This document shows, piece by piece, positions 43,198 through 54,113 of a stretch of DNA of 64,000 nt. This DNA comes from Eubacteriaceae bacterium CHKCI004 (GTDB taxonomy: Bacteria; Bacillota; Clostridia; Lachnospirales; Lachnospiraceae), in the NCBI GenBank assembly GCA_900016875.1, contig FCNR01000066.1, positions 1 to 64,000 of the forward strand, written 5' to 3'. Numbering within the stretch: the stretch's first letter is position 1; the number at the start of each line of letters is the position of its first letter. A model generated the notes under the pieces. That model did no database searches. It worked only from the letters and a program-made list of their open reading frames with translations, and had not been told where the DNA came from. The position numbers were made by a program, and so were the translations under genes.

Positions 43198-44158
43198 TTT
43201 CTTTGGCCTCCTTTGTCATATCTTCCTCTATATTTGTTTCTCCAATCAGAAAGATTGGTCTGTTTTTTGTCTCAATATAGGTTTTTGCCAGATACTGTCC
43301 CAGTATCCCAATACAGAAAAGCTGAACGCCAGATACAAAGATAATGATACATGCGAGAGAAGGCCATCCTGAAGTGGGATCTCCAAAAGCGATTGTTCTG
43401 ACAATAATAAATAATATCATGATCAGTGCGATGAGACAGAAAAGGATTCCCAGCAAAGAAGAGAACACGAGAGGTACGGTGGTGAAAGCGAGGATTCCGT
43501 CCAGCGCATACACTAGGAGCTTCCAGAAGGACCATTTTGTCTCGCCGGCCACTCTTTCCACATTTTCGTATTCCAGCCATTTCTTTTTAAAACCAACCCA
43601 GCCAAAGATACCCTTTGAGAAACGATTTTTCTCCGGCATGCTGAGAATCGCGTCGACTACTTTTCTCCGCATCATCTGAAAATCTCTCGCGCCATCCACA
43701 ACGTCTGTTTTGGACATACGGTTGATCATTCTATAAAACAAACGCGCAAAAAACGAGCGGATAGGAGGCTCTCCCTTCCTGTCAACGCGGCGGCTTCCCA
43801 CACAGTCAAATCCTTCTTCTGTGATGAGACGGTACATTTCCGGAAGCAGCGACGGGGGATCCTGTAAATCCGCATCCATAATCACAACATAGTCTCCTTT
43901 TGAATATTTCATTCCCGCATATATCGCAGCCTCTTTCCCAAAATTTCTGGAAAAAGACAGATAACGAACCTTTTTATTTTCTTCACTTAATTTTTTCAGC
44001 ACCGCAAGGGTATTGTCTGAGGAACCGTCGTTTACAAAAAGATACTCTACATCCACCGGCATCCGTGATGTATATTTCTCTGCTTCATTGAGAAAAATTT
44101 CTATGGTTGGCTCCTCATTGTAAGCCGGAACGATAATTGATAAAAATTCCCTTTTCAT
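43187..44158 (-). CDS. Family 2 glycosyltransferase (CsbB/GtrB-like)
   Basis: The 323-residue protein has a GT-A domain (LSIIVPAYNEEPTIEIFLNEA, VIMDADLQDPP as DxD, GSRRVDRKGEPPIRSFFAR) and two C-terminal membrane segments (about 230-300). CsbB/GtrB enzymes attach a sugar to undecaprenyl phosphate. The start used follows GGAGGAAG; a longer frame is possible. With the overlapping yfhO-like gene it makes a two-gene polymer glycosylation module placed between secY and adk. Confidence 0.9.
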   Translation of the reverse strand: MKREFLSIIVPAYNEEPTIEIFLNEAEKYTSRMPVDVEYLFVNDGSSDNTLAVLKKLSEENKKVRYLSFSRNFGKEAAIYAGMKYSKGDYVVIMDADLQDPPSLLPEMYRLITEEGFDCVGSRRVDRKGEPPIRSFFARLFYRMINRMSKTDVVDGARDFQMMRRKVVDAILSMPEKNRFSKGIFGWVGFKKKWLEYENVERVAGETKWSFWKLLVYALDGILAFTTVPLVFSSLLGILFCLIALIMILFIIVRTIAFGDPTSGWPSLACIIIFVSGVQLFCIGILGQYLAKTYIETKNRPIFLIGETNIEEDMTKEAKENEQ

Positions 44159-44352
44159 CTTCTTCCTCCTGCATTCAGACAACAAATAAAAAGTATGTTT
44201 TATGATATCCCATAAAAACTCAAATATTTCATCTGTTGTCCTATATTACAATAATATTTAGAATTGTACTCTCTTGCTTTTATTATTGCAATAGCTATCT
44301 ATTATATGAAAGAAAAATAACATATCGTTATAAACATGAAAGAATTATAATA

Positions 44353-44454
44353 CAAAACAGCCGTCAGATTCTTCCTTCCAATCAAGACCAGTGGATATGC
44401 AGGAAAATCCTGCATCCGCGCTGTCCTGATTGAAGGCCTCATCTAAACGGCTGT
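44353..44454 (-). terminator. Long structured hairpin after secY
   Basis: On the minus strand an outer stem ACAGCCGT/ACGGCTGT (44447-44454 with 44357-44364), a 14-bp middle stem with one bulge (near 44436-44422 and 44387-44373) and a tip GCAGGA-tttt-TCCTGC stack into one long arm, followed by TTTTGT. It is much larger than a normal terminator. Confidence 0.6.
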
Positions 44455-44474
44455 CTTAAAATATATTTTTCAAA

Positions 44475-45788
44475 TTAATCACTTAAAAATCCTGTGTAAT
44501 GTCTTACCAGCATCTGTGATTCAATCTGTTTGATTGTCTCCAGTACAACTCCGGCGATAATGATCAGAGATGTTCCACCGAAGGAAACGTTTGCTCCAAA
44601 AACTCCATTGAAGAAAATAGGAATCACTGCGATGATACACAGACCGATTGCTCCAACAAAAATAATGTAATTGAGAATCGAATTCAGATAATCAACAGTT
44701 GGCTTTCCAGGACGAATACCTGGAATAAAACCGCCCTGTTTCTTCATGTTATTTGCAATCTCCAACGGATTAAATGTAATGGATGTATAAAAATATGCAA
44801 ATAACACAGTGAGGAGCAGATAAACAACCAAACCAACAGAACGCTCCGGATGCTCCGGATCACACCAGTTTGCCTGATTCAGACAAGCAAAAATGAATCC
44901 TGGAATACCATCCGGGTTTGCCCCCACAAGCTGCTGTATTACCAGCGGAAACTGCAGCAATGAGGATGAAAAGATAATTGGAATAACACTGGCTGTATTT
45001 ACCTTGACCGGCAACACAGAACCCTGTCCGCCAATCTGCTTTCTTCCCTGCAGCTTCTTTGAGTACTGAACCGGAATACGTCTCTCCGCATCATTTAACA
45101 GTATTGTCAATACAAAAGTTCCAATAATGATAACCAAAATCACTGCCACCGCAATCACGATACCGCCAATCTGTTTTCCCTCTATAAACTGTTGATACAG
45201 ACTGTAGAGGTCTCCCGGAATACGTGAAACGATGTTGATAAGGAGGATAATAGAGATACCATTTCCCACTCCCTTATCGGTGATCTGCTCACCCAGCCAC
45301 ATAACAAATACGGCGCCGGCTGTCAGACATACAACCATCTCGATAACAATCAGCGGACTGAAATCGGATAACAATCCCTGACGTCCAAATCCAATGGCGA
45401 GACCGGCACTTTCCAGAACTGCCAGAGCCAGTGTCACAAATCTTGTGATATTGTTTATCTTCTTACGTCCGTCTTCTCCGTCCCGGTGCATCTCTTCAAG
45501 CGCCGGGATGGCAATAGTAAGGAGCTGAATGATGATCGACGACGTAATGTACGGCGTTACATTCAGCGCAAATACGGACATAGACTCAAACGAGCCGCCA
45601 GTAAAGGAATTCAACAGGTTAAAAGAATCTCCCAGCAGCGAATTCAGATACTCGCTGATGCGGGCGCTGTCAATCCCCGGAATCGGCAACTGACTGCCCA
45701 GCCTTGTTATGATCAAAATGAAAAGCGTAAAGAGAAGCTTTTTTCTGATGTCCTTTACTTTCAGAGCGTTTCTGAGAGTTTCAAACAT
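44475..45788 (-). CDS. secY: Protein translocase subunit SecY
   Basis: The 437-residue protein has ten membrane segments, the plug region after TM1 (RLGSQLPIPGIDSARI), and conserved loops (GIGNGISI-type GVGNGISIILL, RRIPVQYSKK, FIPGIRPGKPTVDYL). It forms the protein-conducting channel with SecE and SecG. It overlaps rplO by 1 base (TAATG). The next gene in the usual order, adk, is 7.7 kb away here. Confidence 0.97.
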   Translation of the reverse strand: MFETLRNALKVKDIRKKLLFTLFILIITRLGSQLPIPGIDSARISEYLNSLLGDSFNLLNSFTGGSFESMSVFALNVTPYITSSIIIQLLTIAIPALEEMHRDGEDGRKKINNITRFVTLALAVLESAGLAIGFGRQGLLSDFSPLIVIEMVVCLTAGAVFVMWLGEQITDKGVGNGISIILLINIVSRIPGDLYSLYQQFIEGKQIGGIVIAVAVILVIIIGTFVLTILLNDAERRIPVQYSKKLQGRKQIGGQGSVLPVKVNTASVIPIIFSSSLLQFPLVIQQLVGANPDGIPGFIFACLNQANWCDPEHPERSVGLVVYLLLTVLFAYFYTSITFNPLEIANNMKKQGGFIPGIRPGKPTVDYLNSILNYIIFVGAIGLCIIAVIPIFFNGVFGANVSFGGTSLIIIAGVVLETIKQIESQMLVRHYTGFLSD

Positions 45789-46231
45789 TAGATCACCTCA
45801 GCTTTTCCACCAGCAGCTTCAATCTTAGCAATCGCGCCTTTGGAGAACGCATTTACCTGAACTGTAAGCTTCTTGCTTAAATCTCCATTTCCAAGAATTT
45901 TTACACCATCAAAAGAGTTCTTTACCATTCCTGCCTCTTTTAATGTTTCAATTGTTACTACGCTGTCTGCCTCAAATCTCTCCAGATCGGAAACGTTAAT
46001 TCCGATGATTTTCTTGGAGTTGATGCAGGTGAATCCTCTTTTCGGGATACGTCTGTATAAAGGCATCTGACCGCCTTCGAAACCTACACGGACCTTTCCG
46101 CCTGAACGGGATTTCTGTCCTTTCTGTCCTCTGCCTGCTGTTTTGCCATTTCCTGAACCGTGTCCACGGCCTACACGAAATGCATCGCTGTGTTTAGAAC
46201 CTGCAGCAGGATGTAAATTGGATAAATTCAT
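45788..46231 (-). CDS. rplO: 50S ribosomal protein L15
   Basis: The 147-residue protein: [40 protein letters not shown], and a C-terminal L18e-like fold. Normal length, translation coupled to secY by TAATG. Confidence 0.97.
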   Translation of the reverse strand: MNLSNLHPAAGSKHSDAFRVGRGHGSGNGKTAGRGQKGQKSRSGGKVRVGFEGGQMPLYRRIPKRGFTCINSKKIIGINVSDLERFEADSVVTIETLKEAGMVKNSFDGVKILGNGDLSKKLTVQVNAFSKGAIAKIEAAGGKAEVI

Positions 46232-46255
46232 TTACGGATACCTCCTTATCTGCAA

Positions 46256-46438
46256 CTAAATCTCTTCTACTTTTACGAGATGTCTAACATGCCAAATCAT
46301 GCCGCGGATGGCATCATTGTCAGGCATTTCAACTGTTTTGTTTAATTTTTTAAGTCCCAGGGCTGCTACTGTTGCTCTCTGTTTTGGGATAGCACCGATA
46401 GGAGACTTAACTAATGTGATTCTTAATTTATCTGCCAT
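46256..46438 (-). CDS. rpmD: 50S ribosomal protein L30
   Basis: The 60-residue protein ([49 protein letters not shown]) is a standard short bacterial L30. Confidence 0.97.
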   Translation of the reverse strand: MADKLRITLVKSPIGAIPKQRATVAALGLKKLNKTVEMPDNDAIRGMIWHVRHLVKVEEI

Positions 46439-46453
46439 CTTCGTTCCCTCCTT

Positions 46454-46957
46454 TTAGAGCTCGTCAACGGATTTGCCGCGCAGTCTTGCGACTTCCTCCG
46501 GTGTTTTCATAGCTTTCAGACCTTCAATCGTAGCAAGTACAACGTTCTGTTTGTTGTTGGAACCCAGTGCTTTCGCACGGATGTTTCTGTATCCAGCCAG
46601 CTCCAGTACTGCACGGGATGGGCCGCCGGCGATGATACCGGTACCTTCCGGAGATGCTTTTAACAGTACGGATGCACTGCCGAACTTACCAATAAACTCA
46701 TGTGGAATGGAACCCGCTTCATTTACAGGTACCTCAACCAGTTTCTTCATAGCAGCTTCTTTTCCCTTGCGGATTGCTTCAGGGATTTCGATTGCTTTTC
46801 CTAAACCAGCTCCAACATGACCGTTTTTATCACCAACGACTACCAGTGCAGCAAAACGCATGTTACGTCCACCCTTTACTACCTTGGTAACACGTTTGAT
46901 TGACACTACTGTTTCCTGTAATTCTAATTGACTAGCATCAATTAATTCACGCTTCAT
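46454..46957 (-). CDS. rpsE: 30S ribosomal protein S5
   Basis: The 167-residue protein has the S5 double-stranded RNA-binding domain ([20 protein letters not shown]) and the C-terminal [18 protein letters not shown]. It acts in decoding accuracy. AAGGAGGAAA precedes the start. Confidence 0.97.
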   Translation of the reverse strand: MKRELIDASQLELQETVVSIKRVTKVVKGGRNMRFAALVVVGDKNGHVGAGLGKAIEIPEAIRKGKEAAMKKLVEVPVNEAGSIPHEFIGKFGSASVLLKASPEGTGIIAGGPSRAVLELAGYRNIRAKALGSNNKQNVVLATIEGLKAMKTPEEVARLRGKSVDEL

Positions 46958-46972
46958 GTTTTTTCCTCCTTG

Positions 46973-47341
46973 TTAGAAATTCAGACCAGCTTCACGGGCT
47001 GCTTCTGCCAGAGCCTGAACTTTGCCCTGATAAATGTATCCGCCTCTGTCAAAGACAACTGTTGTAATACCTTTCTCCAGCGCTCTCTTGGCAATAACTG
47101 TTCCCAGGTATTTTGCTGCAGCAACATCGTTGGTTTTTTCGAGTTCTGCCTTTACGTCCTTCTGTACTGTAGAAGCTGAAACGAGAGTATGCTGAGCGAC
47201 GTCGTCAATAATCTGAGCGTACATATGATTGTTACTTCTAAATACGGCTAAACGTGGAGTAGAAGCGGTTCCGCTGATACGGTTACGAAGTCTTCTATGT
47301 TTTTTAACACGTACTTCACTTCTTGATTTTTTACTAATCAT
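46973..47341 (-). CDS. rplR: 50S ribosomal protein L18
   Basis: The 122-residue protein: [14 protein letters not shown]-type start, [18 protein letters not shown], and [24 protein letters not shown]. It binds 5S rRNA. Normal length. Confidence 0.97.
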   Translation of the reverse strand: MISKKSRSEVRVKKHRRLRNRISGTASTPRLAVFRSNNHMYAQIIDDVAQHTLVSASTVQKDVKAELEKTNDVAAAKYLGTVIAKRALEKGITTVVFDRGGYIYQGKVQALAEAAREAGLNF

Positions 47342-47357
47342 TCTTACGTCCTCCTAA

Positions 47358-47900
47358 TTATTTCTTACCTGTCTTACCAACTTTACGTCTGATAACCTCA
47401 TCAGCGTATTTGATACCTTTGCCCTTGTACGGCTCAGGTCTTCTCTTATCTCTGATCTCAGCTGCGTACTGACCAACTTTCTGTTTGTCGATACCTTTGA
47501 TCGTGATCTTGTTCTGTCCGTCCAGTACAGATTCCAGACCTTCCGGGTCTTCCATTTCTACCGGATGAGAATATCCGAGGGAGAGGATAAGTTTCTTACC
47601 CTGTTTCTGTGCTCTGTAACCAACACCGTTGATCTCCAGAACTTTTTCGTATCCCTTTGTAACACCTGTTACCATATTTGCGATCAGGGTTCTTGTAAGA
47701 CCGTGTAAAGATTTCATTTTCTTTAAGTCGTTCGGTCTTGTAACTACTACCTGATTATCTTCCATTTTAATGTCCATCTCTACAGGAAGACTCTCTGTCA
47801 GAGTTCCTTTTGGACCTTTCACAGTCACTACATTGTTCTCTGCGATGGTTACTTCAACACCGGCAGGGATCTCAATAGGTAATCTACCAATTCGTGACAT
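47358..47900 (-). CDS. rplF: 50S ribosomal protein L6
   Basis: The 180-residue protein has the doubled L6 fold and the signature [21 protein letters not shown]. It supports factor binding at the base of the stalk. A longer-than-usual gap (153 bases) separates it from rpsH. Confidence 0.97.
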   Translation of the reverse strand: MSRIGRLPIEIPAGVEVTIAENNVVTVKGPKGTLTESLPVEMDIKMEDNQVVVTRPNDLKKMKSLHGLTRTLIANMVTGVTKGYEKVLEINGVGYRAQKQGKKLILSLGYSHPVEMEDPEGLESVLDGQNKITIKGIDKQKVGQYAAEIRDKRRPEPYKGKGIKYADEVIRRKVGKTGKK

Positions 47901-48053
47901 AGTGCACCTCCTTAGATTGTCGGAAGAGACGAGTATGTCTCTTCTGTTTTCAGCAGTTTATTTATATATTTAAATCTATAATCCGGCTGCCGCTTTCAAA
48001 GCGGCGCCCGTCAAATATCAGCTTTCGCTCAGTTCAGACTGTTGTCCTTCTGA

Positions 48054-48455
48054 TTACCATACGAAAGCAAGAACTTCGCCGCCCACGTTCATGGAACGAG
48101 CTTCTTTGTCTGTGAGTACGCCTTTGTTTGTGGAAATGATAGCCACACCTAAACCGTTGAGTACTCGTGGAAGGTTCTCAACGTCAGCGTAAACTCGAAG
48201 TCCCGGTTTGGAGATTCTCTTAAGACCGGAAATAATCTTTTCATTTTTATCTGCACCGTATTTTAATGTGATACGGATTGTTTTAAAAACACCATCTTCG
48301 ATTACATCGTAGCTTTTGATATATCCTTCTTTTAAGAGGATATCTGCGATGGCAAGTTTCATTTTAGATGCCGGAACATCTACTGTATCGTGTTTTGCAG
48401 TATTTGCGTTACGGATTCTTGTAAGCATATCTGCAATAGGATCGCTCATTGTCAT
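48054..48455 (-). CDS. rpsH: 30S ribosomal protein S8
   Basis: The 133-residue protein: [20 protein letters not shown], and the signature [22 protein letters not shown]. The ATG used lies 10 bases after GGAGG; an ATG two codons later is further away. S8 represses the spc operon in E. coli. Confidence 0.97.
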   Translation of the reverse strand: MTMSDPIADMLTRIRNANTAKHDTVDVPASKMKLAIADILLKEGYIKSYDVIEDGVFKTIRITLKYGADKNEKIISGLKRISKPGLRVYADVENLPRVLNGLGVAIISTNKGVLTDKEARSMNVGGEVLAFVW

Positions 48456-48487
48456 ATTGGTTTTGCCTCCTTCCTGATTCTCTTGGT

Positions 48488-48673
48488 TTACCAGCTTGCT
48501 TTCTTAACTCCAGGTATCTGACCTTTGTATGCTAATTCACGGAAGCAGATTCTGCAGATTCCGTATTTTCTTAAATAAGCATGTGGACGGCCACAGATTC
48601 GACAGCGGGAATATTCTCTTGTAGAAAATTTCTGTTTGCGCTGCTGTTTAATTTTCATTGCTTTTTTAGCCAT
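48488..48673 (-). CDS. rpsN: 30S ribosomal protein S14, zinc-binding type
   Basis: The 61-residue protein has the CxxC-x12-CxxC zinc set ([20 protein letters not shown]). The short zinc form is usual in Clostridia. Confidence 0.97.
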   Translation of the reverse strand: MAKKAMKIKQQRKQKFSTREYSRCRICGRPHAYLRKYGICRICFRELAYKGQIPGVKKASW

Positions 48674-48688
48674 TAGAAATCCTCCTAA

Positions 48689-49228
48689 CTATTTTGCGTA
48701 CGGCATTCCGAATAAAGTAAGTAATTCGCGGGCTTCTTCATCAGTGTGAGCGGTTGTAACGAAGATTACATCCATACCTCTGACTTTTTCTACCTTATCG
48801 TACTCGATTTCAGGGAAGATAAGCTGTTCCTTAATTCCCAGTGCGTAATTACCTCTTCCATCGAAAGCGTTAGGATTCACGCCTCTGAAGTCACGTACTC
48901 GCGGTAAAGCAAGGTTAATCAGACGATCAGCAAATTCATACATTTTCTCGCCTCTTAAAGTTACTTTACAGCCAATCGGCATTCCTTCTCTTAACTTGAA
49001 GTTCGCAACTGATTTTTTTGCTTTACAGATAACGGCTTTCTGACCTGTGATGATCTGCATGTCGTTTACAGCCGCATCCAGTAATTTATGATTATCTTTC
49101 GCATCACCAACACCCATATTGACAACAATTTTTACGAGCTTTGGAATCTGCATTTCATTTTTATAGCCAAACTTTTTCATCATGGCAGCTTTAATCTCGC
49201 TGTCATACATTTCTTTCAGTCTACTCAA
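48689..49228 (-). CDS. rplE: 50S ribosomal protein L5
   Basis: The 179-residue protein ([42 protein letters not shown]) binds 5S rRNA and contacts the P-site tRNA. Normal length. Confidence 0.97.
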   Translation of the reverse strand: MSRLKEMYDSEIKAAMMKKFGYKNEMQIPKLVKIVVNMGVGDAKDNHKLLDAAVNDMQIITGQKAVICKAKKSVANFKLREGMPIGCKVTLRGEKMYEFADRLINLALPRVRDFRGVNPNAFDGRGNYALGIKEQLIFPEIEYDKVEKVRGMDVIFVTTAHTDEEARELLTLFGMPYAK

Positions 49229-49251
49229 CTTTGTCAGCCTCCTCTCTTAAA

Positions 49252-49560
49252 TTAGTCAATAACTTCGCCGGTGGATTTTGCGAAACGAACTTTTTTACCG
49301 TCAACAAATTTGAAACCAACTCTTGTCGGCTGACCTTTATGAAGAAGCATTACGTTGGACACGTCAATCGGTCCTTCCTGATGAATGATTCCGCCAGCCT
49401 GGTTCTGCATACTTGGTTTCGTATGTTTGGTAAGCATGTTGACGCCTTCCACGATGACTCTGTGGTTCTTTCTGTCAACTGCGATGACCTTTCCTTCTTT
49501 ATCGATATCTTTACCGGCAATCACTCTTACCATATCGTCTTTTTTAATCTTCTGAGCCAC
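49252..49560 (-). CDS. rplX: 50S ribosomal protein L24
   Basis: The 102-residue KOW protein (KKDDMVRVIAGKDIDKEGKV, GPIDVSNVML) is an early binder of 23S rRNA near the exit tunnel. Confidence 0.97.
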   Translation of the reverse strand: MAQKIKKDDMVRVIAGKDIDKEGKVIAVDRKNHRVIVEGVNMLTKHTKPSMQNQAGGIIHQEGPIDVSNVMLLHKGQPTRVGFKFVDGKKVRFAKSTGEVID

Positions 49561-49572
49561 GAAAATACCTCC

Positions 49573-49941
49573 TTATAATACTTCCGGTGCTAAGGAAACG
49601 ATCTTCATAAATTTCTTTTCACGAAGTTCTCTGGCAACCGGTCCAAAAATACGTGTTCCTCTTGGGTTCATATCATCTCTGATAATTACTGCAGCATTTT
49701 CGTCAAATTTAATATAGGAACCGTCTTTACGGCGAGCACCTTTTTTCGTACGAACAACAACGGCTTTTACCACGTCGCCCTTCTTTACAACACCGCCTGG
49801 TGTTGCATCTTTAACCGTAGCAACGATGATATCACCGATATTAGCATATCTTCTTGTTGAGCCGCCCATAACACGGATACAAAGCAGTTCTTTTGCTCCT
49901 GTATTGTCAGCAACTCTGAGTCTAGATTCCTGCTGAATCAT
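49573..49941 (-). CDS. rplN: 50S ribosomal protein L14
   Basis: The 122-residue protein ([40 protein letters not shown]) lies at the subunit interface. Normal length. Confidence 0.97.
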   Translation of the reverse strand: MIQQESRLRVADNTGAKELLCIRVMGGSTRRYANIGDIIVATVKDATPGGVVKKGDVVKAVVVRTKKGARRKDGSYIKFDENAAVIIRDDMNPRGTRIFGPVARELREKKFMKIVSLAPEVL

Positions 49942-49964
49942 GCTGTTTCCTCCTTCCGTGCTAA

Positions 49965-50219
49965 CTATTTAGCTTTTTCAACAATCTCGACAAGTCTCCA
50001 TCTCTTATCTTTGGATAAAGGTCTTGTCTCCATTACTCTTACTCTGTCACCGATTCTGCACTGATTCTCTTCATCATGTGCTTTTAATTTATAGGTTCTT
50101 TTTACGATCTTACCGTATAAAGGATGTTTCACATTATCAGTAACGCTGACAACGATAGTCTTATCCATCTTGTCGCTTGTTACGAGACCTACACGAGTCT
50201 TTCTCAGGTTTCTTTCCAC
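49965..50219 (-). CDS. rpsQ: 30S ribosomal protein S17
   Basis: The 84-residue OB-fold protein ([40 protein letters not shown]) binds 16S rRNA early. Confidence 0.97.
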   Translation of the reverse strand: MERNLRKTRVGLVTSDKMDKTIVVSVTDNVKHPLYGKIVKRTYKLKAHDEENQCRIGDRVRVMETRPLSKDKRWRLVEIVEKAK

Positions 50220-50239
50220 AACAAATTCCTCCTTCCCGA

Positions 50240-50443
50240 TTACTCAGCATTCTTCTCAGCGATGATACCCTGGATTCTGGCAATGTTTCTTCTGACTTCT
50301 TTGATTCTGCTGGTGTTATCTAACTGATTTGTTGCGTTCTGGAATCTTAAATTAAATAATTCCTTTTTAGCAGCTACTAATTCCTCATTAAGTTCTGCGA
50401 TGGATTTTGTTCTTAAATCTTCTACATACTTAGTTGTTTTCAC
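50240..50443 (-). CDS. rpmC: 50S ribosomal protein L29
   Basis: The 67-residue coiled protein ([40 protein letters not shown]). The start is taken as the GTG at 50441-50443, the usual length in relatives; another GTG lies three codons upstream. It overlaps the end of rplP by 14 bases. Confidence 0.94.
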   Translation of the reverse strand: MKTTKYVEDLRTKSIAELNEELVAAKKELFNLRFQNATNQLDNTSRIKEVRRNIARIQGIIAEKNAE

Positions 50444-50870
50444 TGTTATCACCGCCTTCTAAATCTTCACGAGAAACGATTTTACATTTTACAGGCAATT
50501 TGTGCATTGCAAGACGTAAAGCTTCTCTCGCTGTCTCCTCAGGTACTCCAGCAACTTCAAACATTACACGACCTGGTTTAACTACTGCTACCCAATATTC
50601 CAGTGAACCTTTACCGGAACCCATACGGGTTTCAGCTGGTTTCGCTGTAACCGGTTTATCCGGGAAGATTTTAATCCAAACTTTACCGCCACGCTTCATA
50701 TAACGTGTCATGGCAATACGGGCTGCTTCAATCTGGTTGGATTTGATCCATGCCGGATCCTGTGCTACCAGACCAAACTCACCGTAAGTAATTTTATTTC
50801 CTCTTGTAGCCTTTCCAGTCATGGAACCACGGAACTGTTTACGGCGTTTCACTCTTTTTGGCATTAACAT
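50430..50870 (-). CDS. rplP: 50S ribosomal protein L16
   Basis: The 146-residue protein: [39 protein letters not shown], and [16 protein letters not shown]. It completes the tRNA-binding site of the large subunit. Overlaps rpsC by 1 base. Confidence 0.97.
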   Translation of the reverse strand: MLMPKRVKRRKQFRGSMTGKATRGNKITYGEFGLVAQDPAWIKSNQIEAARIAMTRYMKRGGKVWIKIFPDKPVTAKPAETRMGSGKGSLEYWVAVVKPGRVMFEVAGVPEETAREALRLAMHKLPVKCKIVSREDLEGGDNSENN

Positions 50871-51532
50871 TATTTATCGCTCCCTTCCTTAGTTTCCTTT
50901 GTAGGAAGTACCTCACCATGGTAAATCCAAACCTTTACACCTACTTTTCCGTAAGTAGTATCAGCTTCGGCAAAACCATAATCAATATCTGCTCTCAATG
51001 TCTGCAGAGGAATTGTTCCCTCGCTGTAGAACTCTGTACGCGCCATATCAGCACCGCCCAGACGTCCGGAACAGGATGCTTTGATACCTAAAGCGCCGTT
51101 TCTCATTGTTCTCTGCATGCAGGACTTCATAGCACGACGGAAGGAGATACGGTTCTCCAGCTGCTGTGCGATGTTTTCTGCAACCAGCTGAGCATCCTTA
51201 TCCACATCAAATCTCTTAACCTCTTTGATTTCGATCATGAGCTTTTTGGATGTGAGTTTCTGAAGCTCTTTCTTTAATTCCTCGATTGCGGAACCGCCGC
51301 GGCCGATAACGATACCTGGTTTAGCGGTGTGAATGATGAGTTTTAAGCGATCAGACGCTCTCTCGATTTCTGTTCTGGAAATTCCAGCGCTGTATAATCT
51401 TTTTTTGATATATTTTCTGATTTTATCGTCTTCAACAAGATTGTCTGCAAAATCTTTCTCTGCATACCATCTTGAATCCCAATCCTTAATGATTCCGACT
51501 CTTAAACCATGAGGATTAACCTTCTGTCCCAT
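50870..51532 (-). CDS. rpsC: 30S ribosomal protein S3
   Basis: The 220-residue protein has the KH domain ([20 protein letters not shown]) and the C-terminal [12 protein letters not shown]-type motif ([20 protein letters not shown]). It lines the mRNA entry channel. Confidence 0.97.
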   Translation of the reverse strand: MGQKVNPHGLRVGIIKDWDSRWYAEKDFADNLVEDDKIRKYIKKRLYSAGISRTEIERASDRLKLIIHTAKPGIVIGRGGSAIEELKKELQKLTSKKLMIEIKEVKRFDVDKDAQLVAENIAQQLENRISFRRAMKSCMQRTMRNGALGIKASCSGRLGGADMARTEFYSEGTIPLQTLRADIDYGFAEADTTYGKVGVKVWIYHGEVLPTKETKEGSDK

Positions 51533-51544
51533 CTGTAAACCTCC

Positions 51545-51931
51545 TTATCTTTCATCCAGAACGATGGTGATGTGGCACTGTCTTTTCTCGATTCTGTACG
51601 CTCTGCCCTGTGCTCTCGCTCTGATTCTCTTCATTGTCGGTCCTTTGTTCGCATAACACTCTGCGATGTAAAGGTTCTCTTTGTTCATTCCGTTATTGTT
51701 CTCTGCGTTGGCAATGGCAGATTTCAGTAACTTGCCAATGATTTCAGATGCGTATCTTGGATTATATTCTAAAATACCCAAAGCTGTCTCCACGTCTTTG
51801 CCTCTGATGGCATCCAGTACGAAACATGCTTTTGTCACAGAACATCTTGCATAAGAAAGCTTTGCAGATGGTCTTGTATCTTTATTTGCATTTCTTTCTC
51901 TCTTAATCTGGGATCTATGTCCTTTTGCCAT
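51545..51931 (-). CDS. rplV: 50S ribosomal protein L22
   Basis: The 128-residue protein (AKLSYARCSVTKACFVLDAI, the tunnel loop MKRIRARAQGRAYRIEKRQ) lines the exit tunnel. Normal length. Confidence 0.97.
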   Translation of the reverse strand: MAKGHRSQIKRERNANKDTRPSAKLSYARCSVTKACFVLDAIRGKDVETALGILEYNPRYASEIIGKLLKSAIANAENNNGMNKENLYIAECYANKGPTMKRIRARAQGRAYRIEKRQCHITIVLDER

Positions 51932-51959
51932 GGATGAACCCTCCTTTCAGGCTGTCAAA

Positions 51960-52241
51960 CTATCTAACTTTACTCTTCTTCTCGTCTTTACCATGTCCTC
52001 TGTAGGTTCTGGTGGAAACAAATTCTCCTAATTTATGTCCAACCATATCCTCTGTAACATATACCGGCACATGTCTTCTTCCGTCATGTACGGCAAATGT
52101 ATGACCTACAAATGTCGGGAAAATCGTAGAACGGCGGGACCATGTTTTAATCACACTCTTGTCGCCGGACTTATTCATCTCATCTACTTTTTTTAATAAA
52201 CTTTTATCAGCAAATGGTCCTTTTTTCAGTGAACGAGCCAT
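51960..52241 (-). CDS. rpsS: 30S ribosomal protein S19
   Basis: The 93-residue protein ([55 protein letters not shown]) sits in the 30S head. Normal length. Confidence 0.97.
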   Translation of the reverse strand: MARSLKKGPFADKSLLKKVDEMNKSGDKSVIKTWSRRSTIFPTFVGHTFAVHDGRRHVPVYVTEDMVGHKLGEFVSTRTYRGHGKDEKKSKVR

Positions 52242-52256
52242 GTGTTACCTCCTTAT

Positions 52257-53099
52257 TTATTTAACGTTCTTTCCGTCTCTTGTTCTTACAATCATCTTAT
52301 TAGACTGTTTGTTTTTCTTTCTGGTCTTCAGGCCGAGAGCCGGTTTACCCCATGGAGTACATGGACCTGGACGTCCGATACCTGCTTTACCTTCACCACC
52401 ACCGTGTGGATGGTCATTAGGGTTCATAACGGAACCGCGAACTGTAGGACGGATACCCATGTGACGTTTACGTCCTGCCTTACCGATGTTGATCAGGTCA
52501 TGGTCAATGTTTCCAACCTGTCCGATGGTTGCGCGGCAGTTTAAGGATACCATTCTCATTTCACCGGATGGAAGTCTTAATGTGGCATATTTACCTTCCT
52601 TAGCCATAAGCTGTGCGGAGTTACCGGCGGAACGAACCATCTGTGCTCCTCTTCCCGGATGAAGCTCTACGTTGTGTACCTCAGTACCAACCGGGATGTT
52701 AGCTAACGGCAGGCAGTTTCCGATGTGGATCTCTGCGTCAGGACCATTCATGATGGTTGTGCCGACTTCCAGTTTATAAGGTGCGATAATATAGGATTTT
52801 ACGCCGTCTGCGTAGCAGATCAGTGCGATATTAGCTGTTCTGTTCGGATCGTATTCGATAGCAACAACCTTAGCCGGAATACCGTCTTTGTTTCTCTTGA
52901 AATCGATCATTCTGTATTTTCTTCTGACTCCGCCTCCGCGATGTCTTACTGTAATCTTACCCTGATTGTTACGACCGGAGTTTTTCTTTAAGGAATAAGT
53001 CAGGGATTTCTCCGGAGTAGTCTTTGTGATCTCAGAGAAATCAGAACCGGTCATATGTCTTCTGGAAGGTGTATATGGGTTATATGTTTTGATTCCCAT
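52257..53099 (-). CDS. rplB: 50S ribosomal protein L2
   Basis: The 280-residue protein has the peptidyl-transferase-related C-terminal loop ([19 protein letters not shown]) with the conserved histidine, and [15 protein letters not shown] at the end. Normal length. Confidence 0.98.
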   Translation of the reverse strand: MGIKTYNPYTPSRRHMTGSDFSEITKTTPEKSLTYSLKKNSGRNNQGKITVRHRGGGVRRKYRMIDFKRNKDGIPAKVVAIEYDPNRTANIALICYADGVKSYIIAPYKLEVGTTIMNGPDAEIHIGNCLPLANIPVGTEVHNVELHPGRGAQMVRSAGNSAQLMAKEGKYATLRLPSGEMRMVSLNCRATIGQVGNIDHDLINIGKAGRKRHMGIRPTVRGSVMNPNDHPHGGGEGKAGIGRPGPCTPWGKPALGLKTRKKNKQSNKMIVRTRDGKNVK

Positions 53100-53167
53100 T
53101 ACTGTCTCTCCTTTCGTTTCCGAATATTTAGTCTCACGCTTCTATTGCGTATAATGTCTCGTCGTTT

Positions 53168-53467
53168 TTACAGACCTTCAAAAATCTGAATATCTGCGCT
53201 GTCCTCAGTAAGCTGAACGATTGCTTTCTTTCTTTTTGCAGTCTTTCCGTAAACCATACCGCGGCGTTTTTTCTTTCCGTCCAGGTTCATGGTGTTGACC
53301 TTAGCAACCTTTGCGCCTTCGAACATTTTCTCAACAGCCTCTTTGATCTGGCTCTTGTTAGCGTCCGGATTTACATAGAATGTATATTTTTTCTCTGCCA
53401 TAGCAGTCATACTTTTTTCTGTAACGACTGGTTTTAAAATGACGTCATAATATTTTAAATCTGCCAT
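53168..53467 (-). CDS. rplW: 50S ribosomal protein L23
   Basis: The 99-residue protein ([40 protein letters not shown]) forms the docking site for trigger factor and SRP at the exit tunnel. It overlaps rplD by 1 base. Confidence 0.97.
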   Translation of the reverse strand: MADLKYYDVILKPVVTEKSMTAMAEKKYTFYVNPDANKSQIKEAVEKMFEGAKVAKVNTMNLDGKKKRRGMVYGKTAKRKKAIVQLTEDSADIQIFEGL

Positions 53468-54087
53468 TATGCGTATACCTCCTCAATCGTTGCAACTGCT
53501 TCTTTGGTAACAACAATTGTATCGTATTTCAGGATATCGTATACATTGATGTTATTAAGAGCTGCAGTTTTTACTGTTGGTAAGTTGTTAGCGGACTTAA
53601 CCACAACATCGTCTTTCTCTTTTGTCACGATTAAAGCCTTCTCAACTTTCAGATTATCTAAAACTGCTTTGATTCGTTTTGTCTTGATCTCCGGTAATGT
53701 GAGCTCTTCTAAAACGATGAATTTATTCTCATTTACTTTCTCAGATAAAACAGACTTCATAGCGAGCTGTTTCTCTTTTTTGTTCATTTTTACGGAATAA
53801 TCTCTTGGCTTCGGTGCGAATACCATTCCACCGCCAGTCCACTGTGGTGCACGAATGGAACCCTGTCTTGCGTGACCTGTTCCTTTCTGTCTCCATGGTT
53901 TTCTTCCGCCGCCGCGTACTTCGGAACGTGTTTTTGCGCTCTGTGTACCCTGACGTTTATTAGCAAGCTGTGCTACAACAGCCTGATGAATTAAATGTTC
54001 ATTAACCGGCACTGCAAAGATAGAATCGCTTAACTCGATTGTACCAACCTGAGCACCTTCCATATTATAAACAGATACTGATGCCAT
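53467..54087 (-). CDS. rplD: 50S ribosomal protein L4
   Basis: The 206-residue protein has the tunnel loop ([40 protein letters not shown]). L4 is the known feedback regulator of S10 operons in E. coli, of interest for the structured leaders in front of rpsJ and rplC here. Confidence 0.97.
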   Translation of the reverse strand: MASVSVYNMEGAQVGTIELSDSIFAVPVNEHLIHQAVVAQLANKRQGTQSAKTRSEVRGGGRKPWRQKGTGHARQGSIRAPQWTGGGMVFAPKPRDYSVKMNKKEKQLAMKSVLSEKVNENKFIVLEELTLPEIKTKRIKAVLDNLKVEKALIVTKEKDDVVVKSANNLPTVKTAALNNINVYDILKYDTIVVTKEAVATIEEVYA

Positions 54088-54113
54088 TTGTAAGTTCCTC
54101 CTTCCTTAAGCGC

